From Stichopus chloronotus (taxonomy: Eukaryota > Echinodermata > Holothuroidea > Aspidochirotida > Stichopodidae): DNA of 64,000 nt. This document shows positions 35,155 through 47,347 of this stretch, in pieces (the stretch's first letter is position 1; each line of letters begins with the position of its first letter). The stretch is from NCBI GenBank assembly GCA_021234535.1, contig CM037850.1, forward strand, positions 20,200,446 through 20,264,445. Reading direction: 5' to 3'. Below the pieces are notes generated by a model that was not told the DNA's origin, made no database searches, and saw only the letters and a list, made by a program, of their open reading frames with translations. The position numbers and the translations under genes were made by a program.

Positions 35155-35528
35155 GTTTCCGCAGTCGTTGAACTTTAAACAGGATCTTCTGGTGGTTTGC
35201 TTGCTTGAGACCTTCAGGGCAAGATGTGACATACACTAATGCATCCCAGAATGCATTGACAACGGTCTCTTTACGTCATCAGGATCTTGTTCTATCAGGG
35301 ATGGTGAAGCATGTTTTCCCATGGAAGTTTGCTGGACCTGTATATATGTTATCCTACTTTACCCTTAGGATACCCAAACTGCGTGAGTATATTCATGACG
35401 AAAAGTGTCATCGGTGTTTTACTGACAAACACAGAGCACAACTGCTTTGAATGACTTTACAAACCACGAGAAACCAGTTTAATGCTCTGATATAGTCCTA
35501 TCAATTGATCAACTTGTCATGAAGCTAT

Positions 35529-38156
35529 CTACAACGGTCTGATTTTAATTTCGGTAAATTTGAGGTTGTAGCTCCCGCCTGGTAGTCCAGTCCATTCAAT
35601 GCTGGCATCGTCTTCAGGGTTAGCGAAGTAGTTAGAATTCAGGTCAGAATAATCGCATCTGTTGTACCACCATGCACCTCGGTGGTATTCAGAGCAGCTG
35701 ATGTCCTCGTGGTTGTCATTGTCCCTATCGTATGTGCTGAAGGCCATGTTGTTGTGATATGACAAAGGATCACGTTCTGCATGAAAAGAGGAAGAAAACT
35801 AACATAGGCTGGTTCCAATCTTCATTCATTTCCGTGAATAGCCGGGATGGCCAATTAAAAATCACTGCAACTTTTAACATTCAAGCTTGATAGATAGCAG
35901 AAGATTACGGTCACGTTTCTCTGTTACTTTTCACAGTTTCGTTTCTATTATCTTTAGGGAAATACTTATTGATTGAGCCATATAAGAAATGGAAAAAAAA
36001 ATGAGGGTGGAGATAATTTCCAGGAAACTGTCCCAGGGAAATATAGCAAGCTGATTATTAGAATCATGATAAACTGATTTATTACATAAAGTATTGGTTA
36101 TTGACAATATTGAAAATAAGATTTATTGATTATTCGCAGTAAAGGAATATACTTTGAATAAACCATTATTAAAGGGTAAATAAGGGTTGATTTTCACAAT
36201 TTATTTCACTACAATTCCCCACCAGTATCGTACAATGAGCTATAACTGAGTTATAATATGATCAAAATTATCTCGAAACATGTGGACAAAAACGAGAAAT
36301 TCGCAAAAAAATCGGTGAAGAACTCCGAAAGTCTGTAACATCCATATTCATCGAATTAAATATAAATATTCAATACTATCGTCTTTTCAAGGTATGAGGT
36401 GGTGTGGCTGAACAGTTTCATACGTAGCCGACGTGTGCTGTATGTATCATTAACTATCACTCAACTCTTGTTTATTTAGCTTTGCGTAAACATTCGGTTA
36501 TGTTTATTCATATAACGTCATCTCAGTCTTACGCTGTGATAGCTCATCGTATAAAGGAGGCTGTCTTTTCATGTACATGAACGTTTATTTTTTGTACCCG
36601 ACAAATATTAAGAGTTCTCATTCAACGGTAATTAACGCATTTTTTCCTCTACCTTCAAACTCCTCCCCAACGTCTCTATATTTCGGTGAAAAATCAGTTA
36701 AGAAAGAAAAATCAACTAAAGGTGAATTTTCTCAGTCAAACCTGATTTCCCCTTTGAACCTAAACATAATTGAACGAGTCGAACAGTAGTAAATACATGA
36801 AAGGTGTGTACATGCTCAAAGAGTCCATGAACTTTCTCACAATAATTACCTTTGTGTGATAGTGCTGACGTAACAATATGTGTAAATGTGGTAGACACAG
36901 TATGGTATATATTATTTTCTAATGACATGCCTGTCAGCAGTGCTTATGTATTTGCGTATTTACGACAAATATTGTACCACTGCGATTTCGCATCATTTGC
37001 TAAGGTAGCCAGAAAAATCAAATCGAGAAATTGATTTTCAACTGAAATCAGTTTCTTGAGAGTTGAAAAAAATAACATAACTCGAATTACACATATCAAA
37101 TGCACTACCAGTTTAAACACAATTAACTTCCATGGGGATGTGTGCGGGGGGGGGGGTCGATGTAAGGGGATAGATAAGACGAGGGGACGAACTACCAACA
37201 AACTCATTTCGTGCCCCACTCTTTTGTGACCTGATACTAAAAAAGATTAGCAAACTTAACCGTTCTTATTTAAAGTGTAAATATTCAAACCTGTATTACA
37301 CAGCTTAAAGACATCTGAGCTGAAATGTTTTCTGTACGCTAAGCAACAACCGATGGTTGCTCTTCTCTTACATGGATTCATTACTCCTAATTGCTCAAGT
37401 TGCCCAACCCTTCTTTCCTTTGCCTACCGCCTGTCACGCCCCCTGATGGAGGAGAGTTTGGTTACTTCACTGATCGGAGAGTGTAGTCCCCTCACATTCA
37501 GAATCAAATCAAAGCCCATATCAACTTCAGAATGGCAACAAAGCTCAATATACATTATCATTAACATTTCTTCACTTTTGAAGTTGGATAGGCTGTATAA
37601 TTACGTTACAAATCTGTCTTGTATAATGGGTTTGTCCTAAAACCCAAGCGTGAAGGAAACTCCACTGAACTACGATTTTAAGTAAAGTTTTTACTTGATA
37701 TAAAGTGTACACTGAAAGTGGGTCCAGACTTGCATGAGATGATAAGAAGAGACGTGACAGTTGTTATGTAAACTGTTATGTAAAATGTATGTCGCAATTA
37801 CCTATCCTCGTTTAAATAAATACGTTTGTGTGATACATGTAGATGCTGACGAAGGCCGATAGATGAGCCATAAGAGAGTTTGTGATTCACCAACCTGCGT
37901 TACTCTCGGCCATGTAATCGCCAAGGATCAGTTTGAATTTACTCCATTCATCACTAATATGAAAGTGGTTGTACTTCGCAAAGTAGGGCACCCCGTTGAC
38001 ATTGTTCATGTCAATTCGGACTTCGTAGTCACCTTGTTGGTTTGTCAGATGAGTTACTTTATCATTACCAAGCCAGAATTCCCTTCCAAGAAATCCCAAA
38101 CCGTTTTTGTATTCGTTCCAAGTGCGATAAAAGTCATCCAGTCGCCGTTGGATTAC
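35529..38156 (-). pseudogene. FREP copy B, exons 4-5 only
   Basis: Exon 4 (38156-37895, phase 0 in, phase 1 out) and exon 5 (35776-35529, ending TAG) encode the second part of a fibrinogen domain. They show VIQRRLDDFYRTWNEYKNG, REFWLGNDKV, YEVRIDMNNVNGVPYFAKYN, FSTYDRDNDNHEDISC and GAWWYNRCDYSDLNSNYF, ending KIRPL. Both exons are open and have good splice borders. Relative to copy A, two residues are lost after RRLD and a few are missing at the C-terminus. Similarity to copy A continues into intron 3 up to about 38571, where R2 copy 3 begins. Exons 1-3 were not found beyond the element (41.1 to about 49 kb). Unless they lie outside the window, this is a 5'-truncated gene. The calcium-loop residues are intact, suggesting recent decay or use by a distant 5' exon. 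Confidence 0.75.
36171..36755 (+). mobile_element. 585-bp MITE-like insertion in FREP-B intron 4
   Basis: The ends are imperfect inverted repeats: left AAAGGGTAAATAAGGGTTGA, right reverse complement AAAGGGGAAATCAGGTTTGA. FREP-A has the uninterrupted site near 25720 ('aaccattatc' joined to 'aacctaaaaataattg'). There is no coding capacity. Superfamily not determined. Confidence 0.6.
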
Positions 38157-38571
38157 CTGGAAGTGGAAATGAATTACGTAAAATTAGATTTATTACCAAG
38201 ACGTTTAGATTATAGATTATCTGCTGATCCACAAAGGAAAATTAATCGATTTCATATTCAGTTTCCACTCGTGCGTTAGCTGAATTGTTAACGAAGACTG
38301 TGAACCTTTTGATATGTTTATTATAGGCCTCCGTAGATCGAGGAGGCGACAATATTAAATTTTGGTCAGCTTCAACTTTTTCATGGAATTTTGTTAACCT
38401 TACTATCTTTTACGTCTCGTATTGAAAGAGATAAAACATTTACTTAAACCGTCTGGAATTGCCGCCCGACTTCATGAATTATTTTTTCACTCCCATATAC
38501 CCCCCGCTAAGTGAAATGGTTTCCCAGTGGCGTCACGGTTGACGTTGTGACCCCTAACCATAGGTTTTCTT

Positions 38572-41110
38572 TTTGATTCCTTGCCGAAGGCAGGCGTAAT
38601 CTATGCGATGGTGATGTGGTGTGTATGGGTGTGTGTGTGTGTGCGTCCGGACCTGTCAAAATTGTGGTTTTTCCTGAATAGTTTGAAAAGTTTATGAGCG
38701 ATTAAGTTGAAACTTGGTAGGGTTGTGCATGATGTCAATATGTTCGAGATGTAATAGTTGTATGGTAAATCGAGTCAAATTTGCTGATTTTTGAGAAAAA
38801 AGCCAATTTTGCCCCAAAATTGGTATTTCCAGCATATCTTGAGAAGTGTTTGAGTATTTACTGCAAAATTTTGTAAAAACATACCTGAGAATGAAATATT
38901 CAAGGTATATCACTTTTGTAGTAAAAAGAGTGGAATTTTTTAGAAAAAAAGCCAGTTTTGCCCCAAAATTTGTATTTCCAGCATATCTTGAGAACTATTA
39001 GATCAATTAACTTACTATTTTGTAAGTACTTACCTGGGAACACATTGTCCAACATAATATTGCTGTAATGGTAAATCGAGTCAAATTTTCTGGTTTTTTA
39101 GAAAAAAAAAAGGTAATTTTGCCCCAAAATTGGTATTTCAGCATATCGTGAGAAATATTTGAGCATTTAATGTAAAAGTTTTGCAAAAATTTACATGAGA
39201 ATGAAATATTCAAGTTATATCACTTTTGTAGTAAAGAGAGTGAAATTTGCTGATTTTTTTAGAAAAAGGGCCAATTTTGCCCCCAAAATTGGTATTTCTA
39301 GCATATCTTGAGTACTATTACACCAATTAACTTAAATTTTTGTAAGTACTTACCTGAGAACACATTGTTCAACATGATATTACTATAATGATAAATCCAG
39401 TGAATTTTGCTGATTTTTGAGAAAAAAAGCTAATTTTGCCCCAAAATTGGTATTTCAGCATATCTTGAGAAATATTTGAGTATTTACTGCAAAAGTTTGC
39501 GAAAACATACCTGAGAATGAAATATTCAAGTTATATCACTTTTGTAGTAAAAAGAGTGAAATTTGCTCATTTTTTAGAAAAAAAAAGCCAGTTTTGCCCC
39601 AAAATTTGTATTTCCAGCATATCTTGAGAACTATTAGATCAATTGACTTACTATTTTGTAAGTACTTACTTGGGAACACATTGTCCAACATAATATTGCT
39701 GTAATGGTAAATCGAGTCAAATTTTCTGGTTTTTGAGAAAAAAAGCCAATTTTGCCCCAAAATTGGTATTTCAACATATCTTGAGAAGTATTTGAGCATT
39801 TAATGTAAAAGTTTTGCAAAAATTTACATGAGAATGAAATATTCAAGTTATATCACTTTTGTAGTAAAGAGAGTGAAATTTGCTGATTTTTTAGAAAAAG
39901 GGCCAATTTTGCCCCCAAATTGGTATTTCTAGCATATCTTGAGAACTATTACACCAATTAACTTAAATTTTTGTAAGTACTTACCTGAGAACACATTGTT
40001 CAACATAATATTACTGTAATGATAAATCCAGTGAATTTTGCTGATTTTTGAGAAAAAAAGCTAACTTTGCCCCAAAATTTGTATTTTCAGCATATCTTGA
40101 GAACTATGAGACCTATTATCTTAAAGCTTTGTAAGGATTTACCTGAAAACACATTGTTTAATACAATATTACTGTAATGATAAATCCAGTAAATTTTGCT
40201 GATTCTTTAGGAAAAAAGCCAATTTTGTCACAAAATTGGTATTTTCAGCATATCTTGAGATGTGGTTGAGCATTTAATGCAAAATTTTGCAAGGACTTAC
40301 TTGAGAATGTAATATTCAAGGTATATCACTTTTGTAATAAAGAGAGTGAAATTTGCTGATTATTTTAGAAAAAAGCCAGTTTTGCCCCAAAATTTGTATT
40401 TCCACCATATCTTGAGAGCTAATTAGGCATTATACACAAAATTTTGCAAGGTTGTTCCTATGAACACAATAATGAAGATACAGTATATTACTCTTATAGT
40501 AAACTGGTGAAACTGTATGATTGTTTGATAACAAACTTTGAGCCAGCATCTTGGTCAGTACTAGACACCACCTTTTTAACTTTAGCCAAAACATCTTTAG
40601 CAGAACTGGCGCCTGTGGATAATGTCTTCTATGAGAACATTTTTGTAAGTCGAAGAATAATTTTAGCAGAACCAGGCCCTGCACAGGTAAATAGGAGACT
40701 TATGTGCAAATACCCATAAAGGAATGCTCTTATTATCCTGCCCCTTATTGTAACCACTTAGCCTAATTAACCTACATGGAATAACGCAATGTTATAATTG
40801 TGTTATGTAGCGTAATATGCACAGATACTTTTGAGCCATTAGTTATCGTTACTTGAGCCTAGTAGCACCAGGCTATAACCTTAAGGTTGCTACCTTACAA
40901 TAGATATCAGTATTGAGATACTTACCACCAGTTTATGCTTGAAGAATGTTTGCCACTCATTTACAACCAGTTCCCCCAACTATGTCTCTGTGTGATGTGG
41001 TTGCAGTAAACTATTTACAAATCCCTATGTGCATGCGCTGTATTTAAGTCAATGCATGTTGGCGATGAGATATGCAACTCCGTGGATTGCCCTCTTGTTT
41101 TTTTTTTTTT
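38572..41110 (+). mobile_element. R2 element, copy 3
   Basis: The left flank is 'ttgattccttgccgaaggca' then 'ggcgtaatctatgcgatggt' with a GT microsatellite (38620-38645). This differs from the hairpin left end of copies 1 and 2 but matches the DR1-type elements. The core, about 38700-40420, has units of about 160 bp with 'tttgccccaaaattggtatt' and alternating subtypes. The right flank (40430-41110) is closely similar to copy 1 (17200-17852), ending 'ccgtggattgccctcttgtt' plus a poly-T run. No transposase is present. It abuts FREP-B intron 3 sequence. Confidence 0.8.
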
Positions 41111-41112
41111 AT

Positions 41113-44100
41113 TCACAATGTCGCAAAGGGTCAAACCACATATTAGGAAAGTGTATGGAGCCCTTCATAATGTGCCATGTGAGCACAATTACAAATGATC
41201 TAGCTTGTAGGGTATTACGTAACCAGTAACAAGGCAATAACTTTATTTCTGTGTTTAAGAAGTAGTCTGAAATTATACACGAAAAAATAGAAATTCTGGC
41301 TAAAATAAAAAAAACAAATGTCTTATAGCCTCCCGAATCATCCTGACACTTCAAATATAGTTCTTCAAACAATAAGACACCACTCGGTAGGACAATATCT
41401 TCACGTCCAAGAAAATATGATTTTTTTATGAATATACATTTTATTCACTCACAGGTGGCCATGTTGTTGCGAAATTAATTCGTGACGTCACACATGCACC
41501 TGTACATGTCACGTAGTTTTGCCCGTGCACGTGATACCTCATACATTTCCAACATGATGATACGATATACAACAACGGCTGGAAGTTGGAGGTTTAATTA
41601 GGAAAGAAGTTATTACGAAAATAAAGCCAATTCTGACGTGACTGTTTGTAAATAGATGTGCACTAACTGTAGGTTGAAATTAAACACCCACTACGGTTCC
41701 TCTTTACGTAAATGAATAGGCTAGTATGATTAGTGACATTACTCTACAGTGTCTTGGGCGTTAATCCCTGATCAGGGGTTATGGGAAAGAATTTCCATCG
41801 TCGAGCATTAACCAATTAATAGATCTTAAGTTCGGTGCCAGAAAAAAAAAAAAAAAATCTTACGATCGCTTTCATAGGGATATCTTAGCAAAACAAGCAA
41901 TCAATTAGCCCGAAGCGTATAAGAAAATGTCCTTCCAAAATTGCTTACCAGATCACCGGAAACGACAGTCTACGTCACAAAATACTTCCCAGATCACAGA
42001 AAGTGACAGTCTGGAGCGCATTTCTGTTTGTTTAATGTACATCTCTCCCACCCATTACAAATAAATATGGGCCTAGCTGGACACGTTTTCACGTAAATAT
42101 ACTGTGGGCTCAATATGTGATTAGGCGCCCCACCCTTTTTATCATTCCCTCAAGAGAATTAAAAAAAGAGGCAAAATTTGCTTGCATAATGATTTGTTCT
42201 CGTACAGATTTCTCATTTTATTATGAATATGCAGAATTGACGTTCGTGGGTTATCTCACTGTTGTGCAGCTAACTGAAGGCGCGGAGTGTGTACAAGTAG
42301 AGTTAGCGCACTCTGTTGTTCAGTGCGGTTCACCAAGTAAACAGCTTGTTTCCTTTTTCCTTTCAGCAAATGGAATCACACAATCCTTAGCTGTTGATGA
42401 ATATTAATATTTATCACTTAATACTTTTGATTCGCTTTTGCCAGATGGAGAAAGGGCGTACATTTCCTCAAAACAGCTAATGACGCTTTGTTATGTTACC
42501 AAAACACATTTCATTTATTTTTCTCACCGTTTTGAGGGATTTTGCGTAGTCTAAAAAAGGTCCTTATTGATAGCGGGTTAAAACATTGATTTTTTTCCTG
42601 GCTGATGCCATATGGAATATAGACAGAAACTGAGAAATGAAGTTAGCAGAAGTATTGGGAAATCCAGTAGACCGAATACCAAAGTTTTTCCAGCATACGG
42701 CTTTACGGTACACGGTGAGAAAAACAGCATGAGCCCAGAGTGCGTTGAACTTTATGTGCTGTTGTTGACAGCGTAAACAGCGTGCTTATTATACAAAAAA
42801 ATCGAAATAGTTATTTCAGATACTAACTCTGGCGCTATTAATCAAAGGATCATCATCAGTTGACGGAGGCAAGAAGTTTTGATAAAAGTACTAAAGCAGA
42901 TAAGAGAAAATAACACAGCAAAGACATATTTTCAACAGATTTTTTGACTGGGAGAGAAAAAAACAGCTACATAACTGATCTGTGGCCTGAGGAGGAGTCT
43001 AAGAGGATGGCTGTACACAACATTTTTTGCAGTTTTCTGCAAACTTTTAATCAGAAAAAGGAATAAAATAAAATGCGTTTCAATCCCCTGTTTTGGAAAA
43101 AAAATCATTACTATTTGTAACTAACGAACTTGACATGCACCGTCAGGTAACGTATGAATACTAATGTGATAGCGTATGTCATGCATTGCTACGTTTCATT
43201 ACATGAAGGTGTCACTGTACTGAAATTTTGATCATCTATAGGTCTATTAATGCTTATCAAAGTATGCAGTTAGTCCCTGAGTTTATGCTTCATGTACGGT
43301 GCTCCTCATTTAATTTGAGGGAAAAGTGATGAAACCGAACCAAGTAGGTATTTTCTTTATCTCGTGACAATTGCTGAGCTTATGTCTACCGTGGATGAGA
43401 TTCTACAGTATGGATAGCTTGAGGTAGACCTAACCACAGCGCGGTAGTCATAAACAAATATGCGCAAGTATCACCATGTATCTCGATGCATGCTTAATTA
43501 AAGATACTTCCTATTATAAATGACTCCCAATCTCATATTCCTGTTTTAGTCACACATCAGCTTCTTTTTTCGTTGTAATCCTGTATATCAATTAAGTTGG
43601 GCAATGATCATATGAAAAGCTCAAAGAATGGTGACAAAATGGTTTTCAAACGGATGCTAATGTCTCCGTCAGCACACCATGGCAAATTAAGAACTAATTG
43701 ACATGTTTTTTTTTTAATGTTTATTCGGAATGTGATACATCTCTAATAATGTAATATTCCGAAAGAATTCCCAACTTCATCCTACTACCTTGTACAGCTT
43801 TGTCTTAGCCCGATGGACTTAGAGGAGGAGTTCAGAGTAACATCTTTCTAAGTGACCAAACACGGAAGAGGAATGCGTTGCTATTGAACACCTAACTGTA
43901 TCGAACACACGAATCAAGCGTGAATATGATGTTACTGAGACGGAAATGTCGTTAGGAAGTAGAACCTCCTACATAGTACAGAATGTTAACTATATAGGTA
44001 GCAAATGATTAACTAAGAAAACTAATGCGAATAAAGGACGGGTAGTTTTATCATTTCTACGCTGTTTTTAATCGTTCAAATACATTTTGAATATGGCTTT

Positions 44101-46863
44101 AATGTGCAATATTTACACGTTTTTTTTTGTGGGTGCGAAATACAAAATAGTTAAGCTGCCTATATTCCAATTAGGAAACTGATATTTGAATTGATAATGT
44201 CTAAATTTCTCTGGTGATTTTTTTTTTTTTTTGGGAATTGAAAATTCAGTAATAATAAAAAAGTCTACAGATGTTATATTAATACATTTCAAAGTTCAAC
44301 GAATAGAGTAGTCAAGAGCAGGAGTTTTTCTGTTGATGATTTATCCAAGTGTGGCCTCTAGCTGCTACTCCATGGTACCGGACACCAAGAACGGGGAAAC
44401 TATTATTCAATGCAAATCATTGATGAAAGAGGTAAGTAAAGGAAAGTACCAGAAAACACCTTTTTCACCGGATAAAGACGTTTTTATTTGTAATATACGC
44501 ACTTTACAATCCACTATAACATTTCATTCATAGCTGAGAACACTTGTGTTTGGCAAATTGCGACCTTGTTTCAAAAAATATTTTTAGTTGGCTCATTATT
44601 ACAAACGTTGCGTAACAGTATGTACTGCTTTCACAAATGGAAGTCCTTACTCAAGTTCTCAAATTGGTATCAGTGTAACGATACGCTGAGTTTGCTGTTG
44701 ATTCAGCCAAACCGAACACTTTAATACTTGTCATGGGTGGCTGATTGATCTTCATAAGAAAGTGTGGGTCAGAAGTATTGACGTATGCTTTACGTAGCAT
44801 TATCTAAAGCAGTCGATCTTACAGAGCGAAGTACAAACGTTAAATGTTTCAATGGAAGTACTACTCCAGATACAAAATGGTTGCAACCCATAATTTTAAA
44901 ATAGAACCTGGGGTATGTACCTAACCGAGTTGTAGTAGTGCTGTACCCATACCAGTCTTCAGAAATAAAACCAACAATGTAAATTGGTTTTCCTAATTCT
45001 CTTATCAACACCGCTACAGTACGTTTAGCTTCTAAGTTGAAATCACATATAAAGAGATCGATTGTGTAGACCAGTAAGATGCAATTAAAAATTTAATGTA
45101 AGAATGCAAATCAATACCAATAGCAGCGTATTATGAAAATGCTACTCTCAGTCTCCGTTATGCACCCACCAACTCACGCACACGATCAGGCGCAATACCT
45201 ATGAATACATTCATCATTTTAAACGTAGCTGTTTAAACTACCAAGACTAAGTCAGCCCTTCACCCCAAAGGGTAGCATAGCTGCAAACTATCAATCGTTA
45301 TTCTTTGTGATTAGCTTGTCCCTAAATGTCAGCATATATTTGCTGATATTATCTTGTCTTTGAAAGATAGAAGTCGGAAATTTAATATAAAATGGAAACT
45401 TTTGAAACATGCTAAACAGTACATTAATATCACCAAATGTTGTACATTATGCATTGCAATTTTTTATATTAAAACCTCAGGGACGTTCCTTTAGTAAGAG
45501 ATCAGAGTTGACATCGTCCTATAGACACACAAAATTTGTATTACAACATAAAATGTTGGGAGTGAAAAGAGCTCAACTTGCACTTCAATAGTTTGAAAAA
45601 GCCGAGTGAACCCACATACCATGGCTGATACTACTGTACACCCTGGTATTCCTCTCCAGTTACGTACATGCACCTAAGAGTGTGGAGGTCAAGTACCACA
45701 CGAAACATCGCATCGCACTAACTAGGTAGTAAGCACAAGCACTACAACTTTATTTCGTGATGTAACATCACTACGTCAGGTGCTATACTTCGACTGAAGG
45801 AGGTACAAATGATTTAGTTTTGTGTGTGTGTGTGTGTGTTTGCTTTGTAACATGTGTGTTGTAACAGGTGCTTTTTGAATATCTTCAGGTGGACATCAAA
45901 TGCGTTTTTTGTGGTTATCTTGGTTTGAAGATGCATGTAAAAGAGGCAAAAGGAGGTTGCTCCCATTAAAAATAATCAGATAATTCTAAACATCTGGAAG
46001 TTATCAAGTCCTTAAAGTGATTGCGTGTGCACTGAAAAATCAAAAAGATAAGATCATGTTTGATCTTAACTTTTTCTTTATTTTTAAATGTACACGCGAG
46101 GTTGCACAGGGACGCACTACGTCTTTCAATTTAGGCTAATGACAGTAACTACTTTGATAAGCAACGTGATTTGCATTAAACAGTAAAAAAAATCAGAACT
46201 CTAAATTTGAAATGTAATCGTTCTTACTATAAGGTTCTACATGATGAATATGCAAGTTCAGGTCTCACTGGTGTATCAAAAACATACTACTCAAGTCGTC
46301 GCTCCTTGGCCGGTATTGGAAATTGGAATAGTTGGTGAAAGGACGCACTGTATTTACAAATAACCTAAGAAACTGATCACGTCATTGCGCCCTCAATCAT
46401 CCTGAGTTGTTTTGACTAATTGAATATTCAACACTGTATACTTCCCATTGGCTTGCTCAAAGAAGAACATGGTTGATTTGAATGAAAACTGTCAACCACT
46501 ACATTATCGTATTTTACAGGTTTTGTCGTTAGAGGAATTTGTAATCATATGTTAGAATTACCCAGACTGCAACCTCAGATTATTTTCCGAAACTGTCTGA
46601 ATGGTGGGATTAAAAGTCTTTCCAATGTTTTCACTTTTTGCCTACGCACACAATCGATTTAAAGAAGGCGTGCTGGATGTTTTGTGCTTCCATCGTAAAG
46701 AACTTGGGTTTGTACGTGGATTTTCTCGTCTTTAGAGCACAACTAACTAGTTATGTAACAAATGAAAACACTCAACCTTCAACTGTACGTTAAAAATGAA
46801 ACGTAATGCATTGCACTTTACACCACAATGATGCATACCTCGGACAAATAACCATTGCTTTAC
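41113..46863. other. long stretch with no gene seen
   Basis: AT-rich sequence. It includes a diverged R1 fragment at 41860-42030 ('cgaagcgtataagaaaatgt', 'gatcaccggaaacgaca'), poly-A and poly-T runs, and a (GT)n microsatellite at about 45820-45840. No exon with convincing domain content is recognised. Confidence 0.45.
45820..45840 (+). repeat. (GT)n microsatellite
   Basis: A short uninterrupted TG/GT dinucleotide run. Confidence 0.8.
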
Positions 46864-46867
46864 TTAA

Positions 46868-47343
46868 GGGGGCACACCACTATTAGAGGTACGGCCTTCC
46901 TGAGAAAAGTAGTACCGGGAGTACACCGTCAATTTTAGGTCCATTCTAGGTGTAAATTTTTCATGTTAAGATGATCAGTTGTGGCAGATTTTTTATGGAT
47001 ATAAAAGGGGAGATGTCAATGCCTGAGTGACGGCAAATTTAGATGGATCGGAGGTGATTTAGGCTGTTTCAATAATTGGTGTGGAAAAGGGTTGATTTCC
47101 GTCACTTTGCGGATTAATATGACCAGGTGTACACCCTCTAAATTTCTTCCCCTTGTATCTCAAAATCTAAACGGTCATGCTATGGTAAATTTGTTGTGCC
47201 ATGATAGGCCAACTTATTGGCTTTCATGTGAGGGGTAGCTTATGGGGGTTGTGAACTTTGACAAGGCTGTGGGGGGGGGGGGGTAGGAAACATAAGTAAT
47301 TTAGTGTGTAAGTCAATGGAACAGCTAATGGTGGTGTGCCCCC
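46868..47343 (+). mobile_element. 476-bp MITE with TTAA target-site duplication
   Basis: TTAA at 46864-46867 and 47344-47347 flanks near-perfect inverted repeats: GGGGGCACACCACTATTAG at the left, GGGGGCACACCACCATTAG as the reverse complement of the right. TTAA duplication is typical of piggyBac and Kolobok superfamilies. There is no transposase inside. A G-run near 47270-47283 is internal. Confidence 0.8.
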
Positions 47344-47347
47344 TTAA

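Noticed and set aside
42117..42407. 96-codon open frame
   Set aside because: It has no domain, no splice support and low similarity to any pattern I know. Probably chance.
44350..44431. Possible exon with strong GAG/GTAAGT donor reading VASSCYSMVPDTKNGETIIQ
   Set aside because: The donor is good, but the acceptor is weak, no partner exon fits, and the peptide is not recognised. Too little to call.
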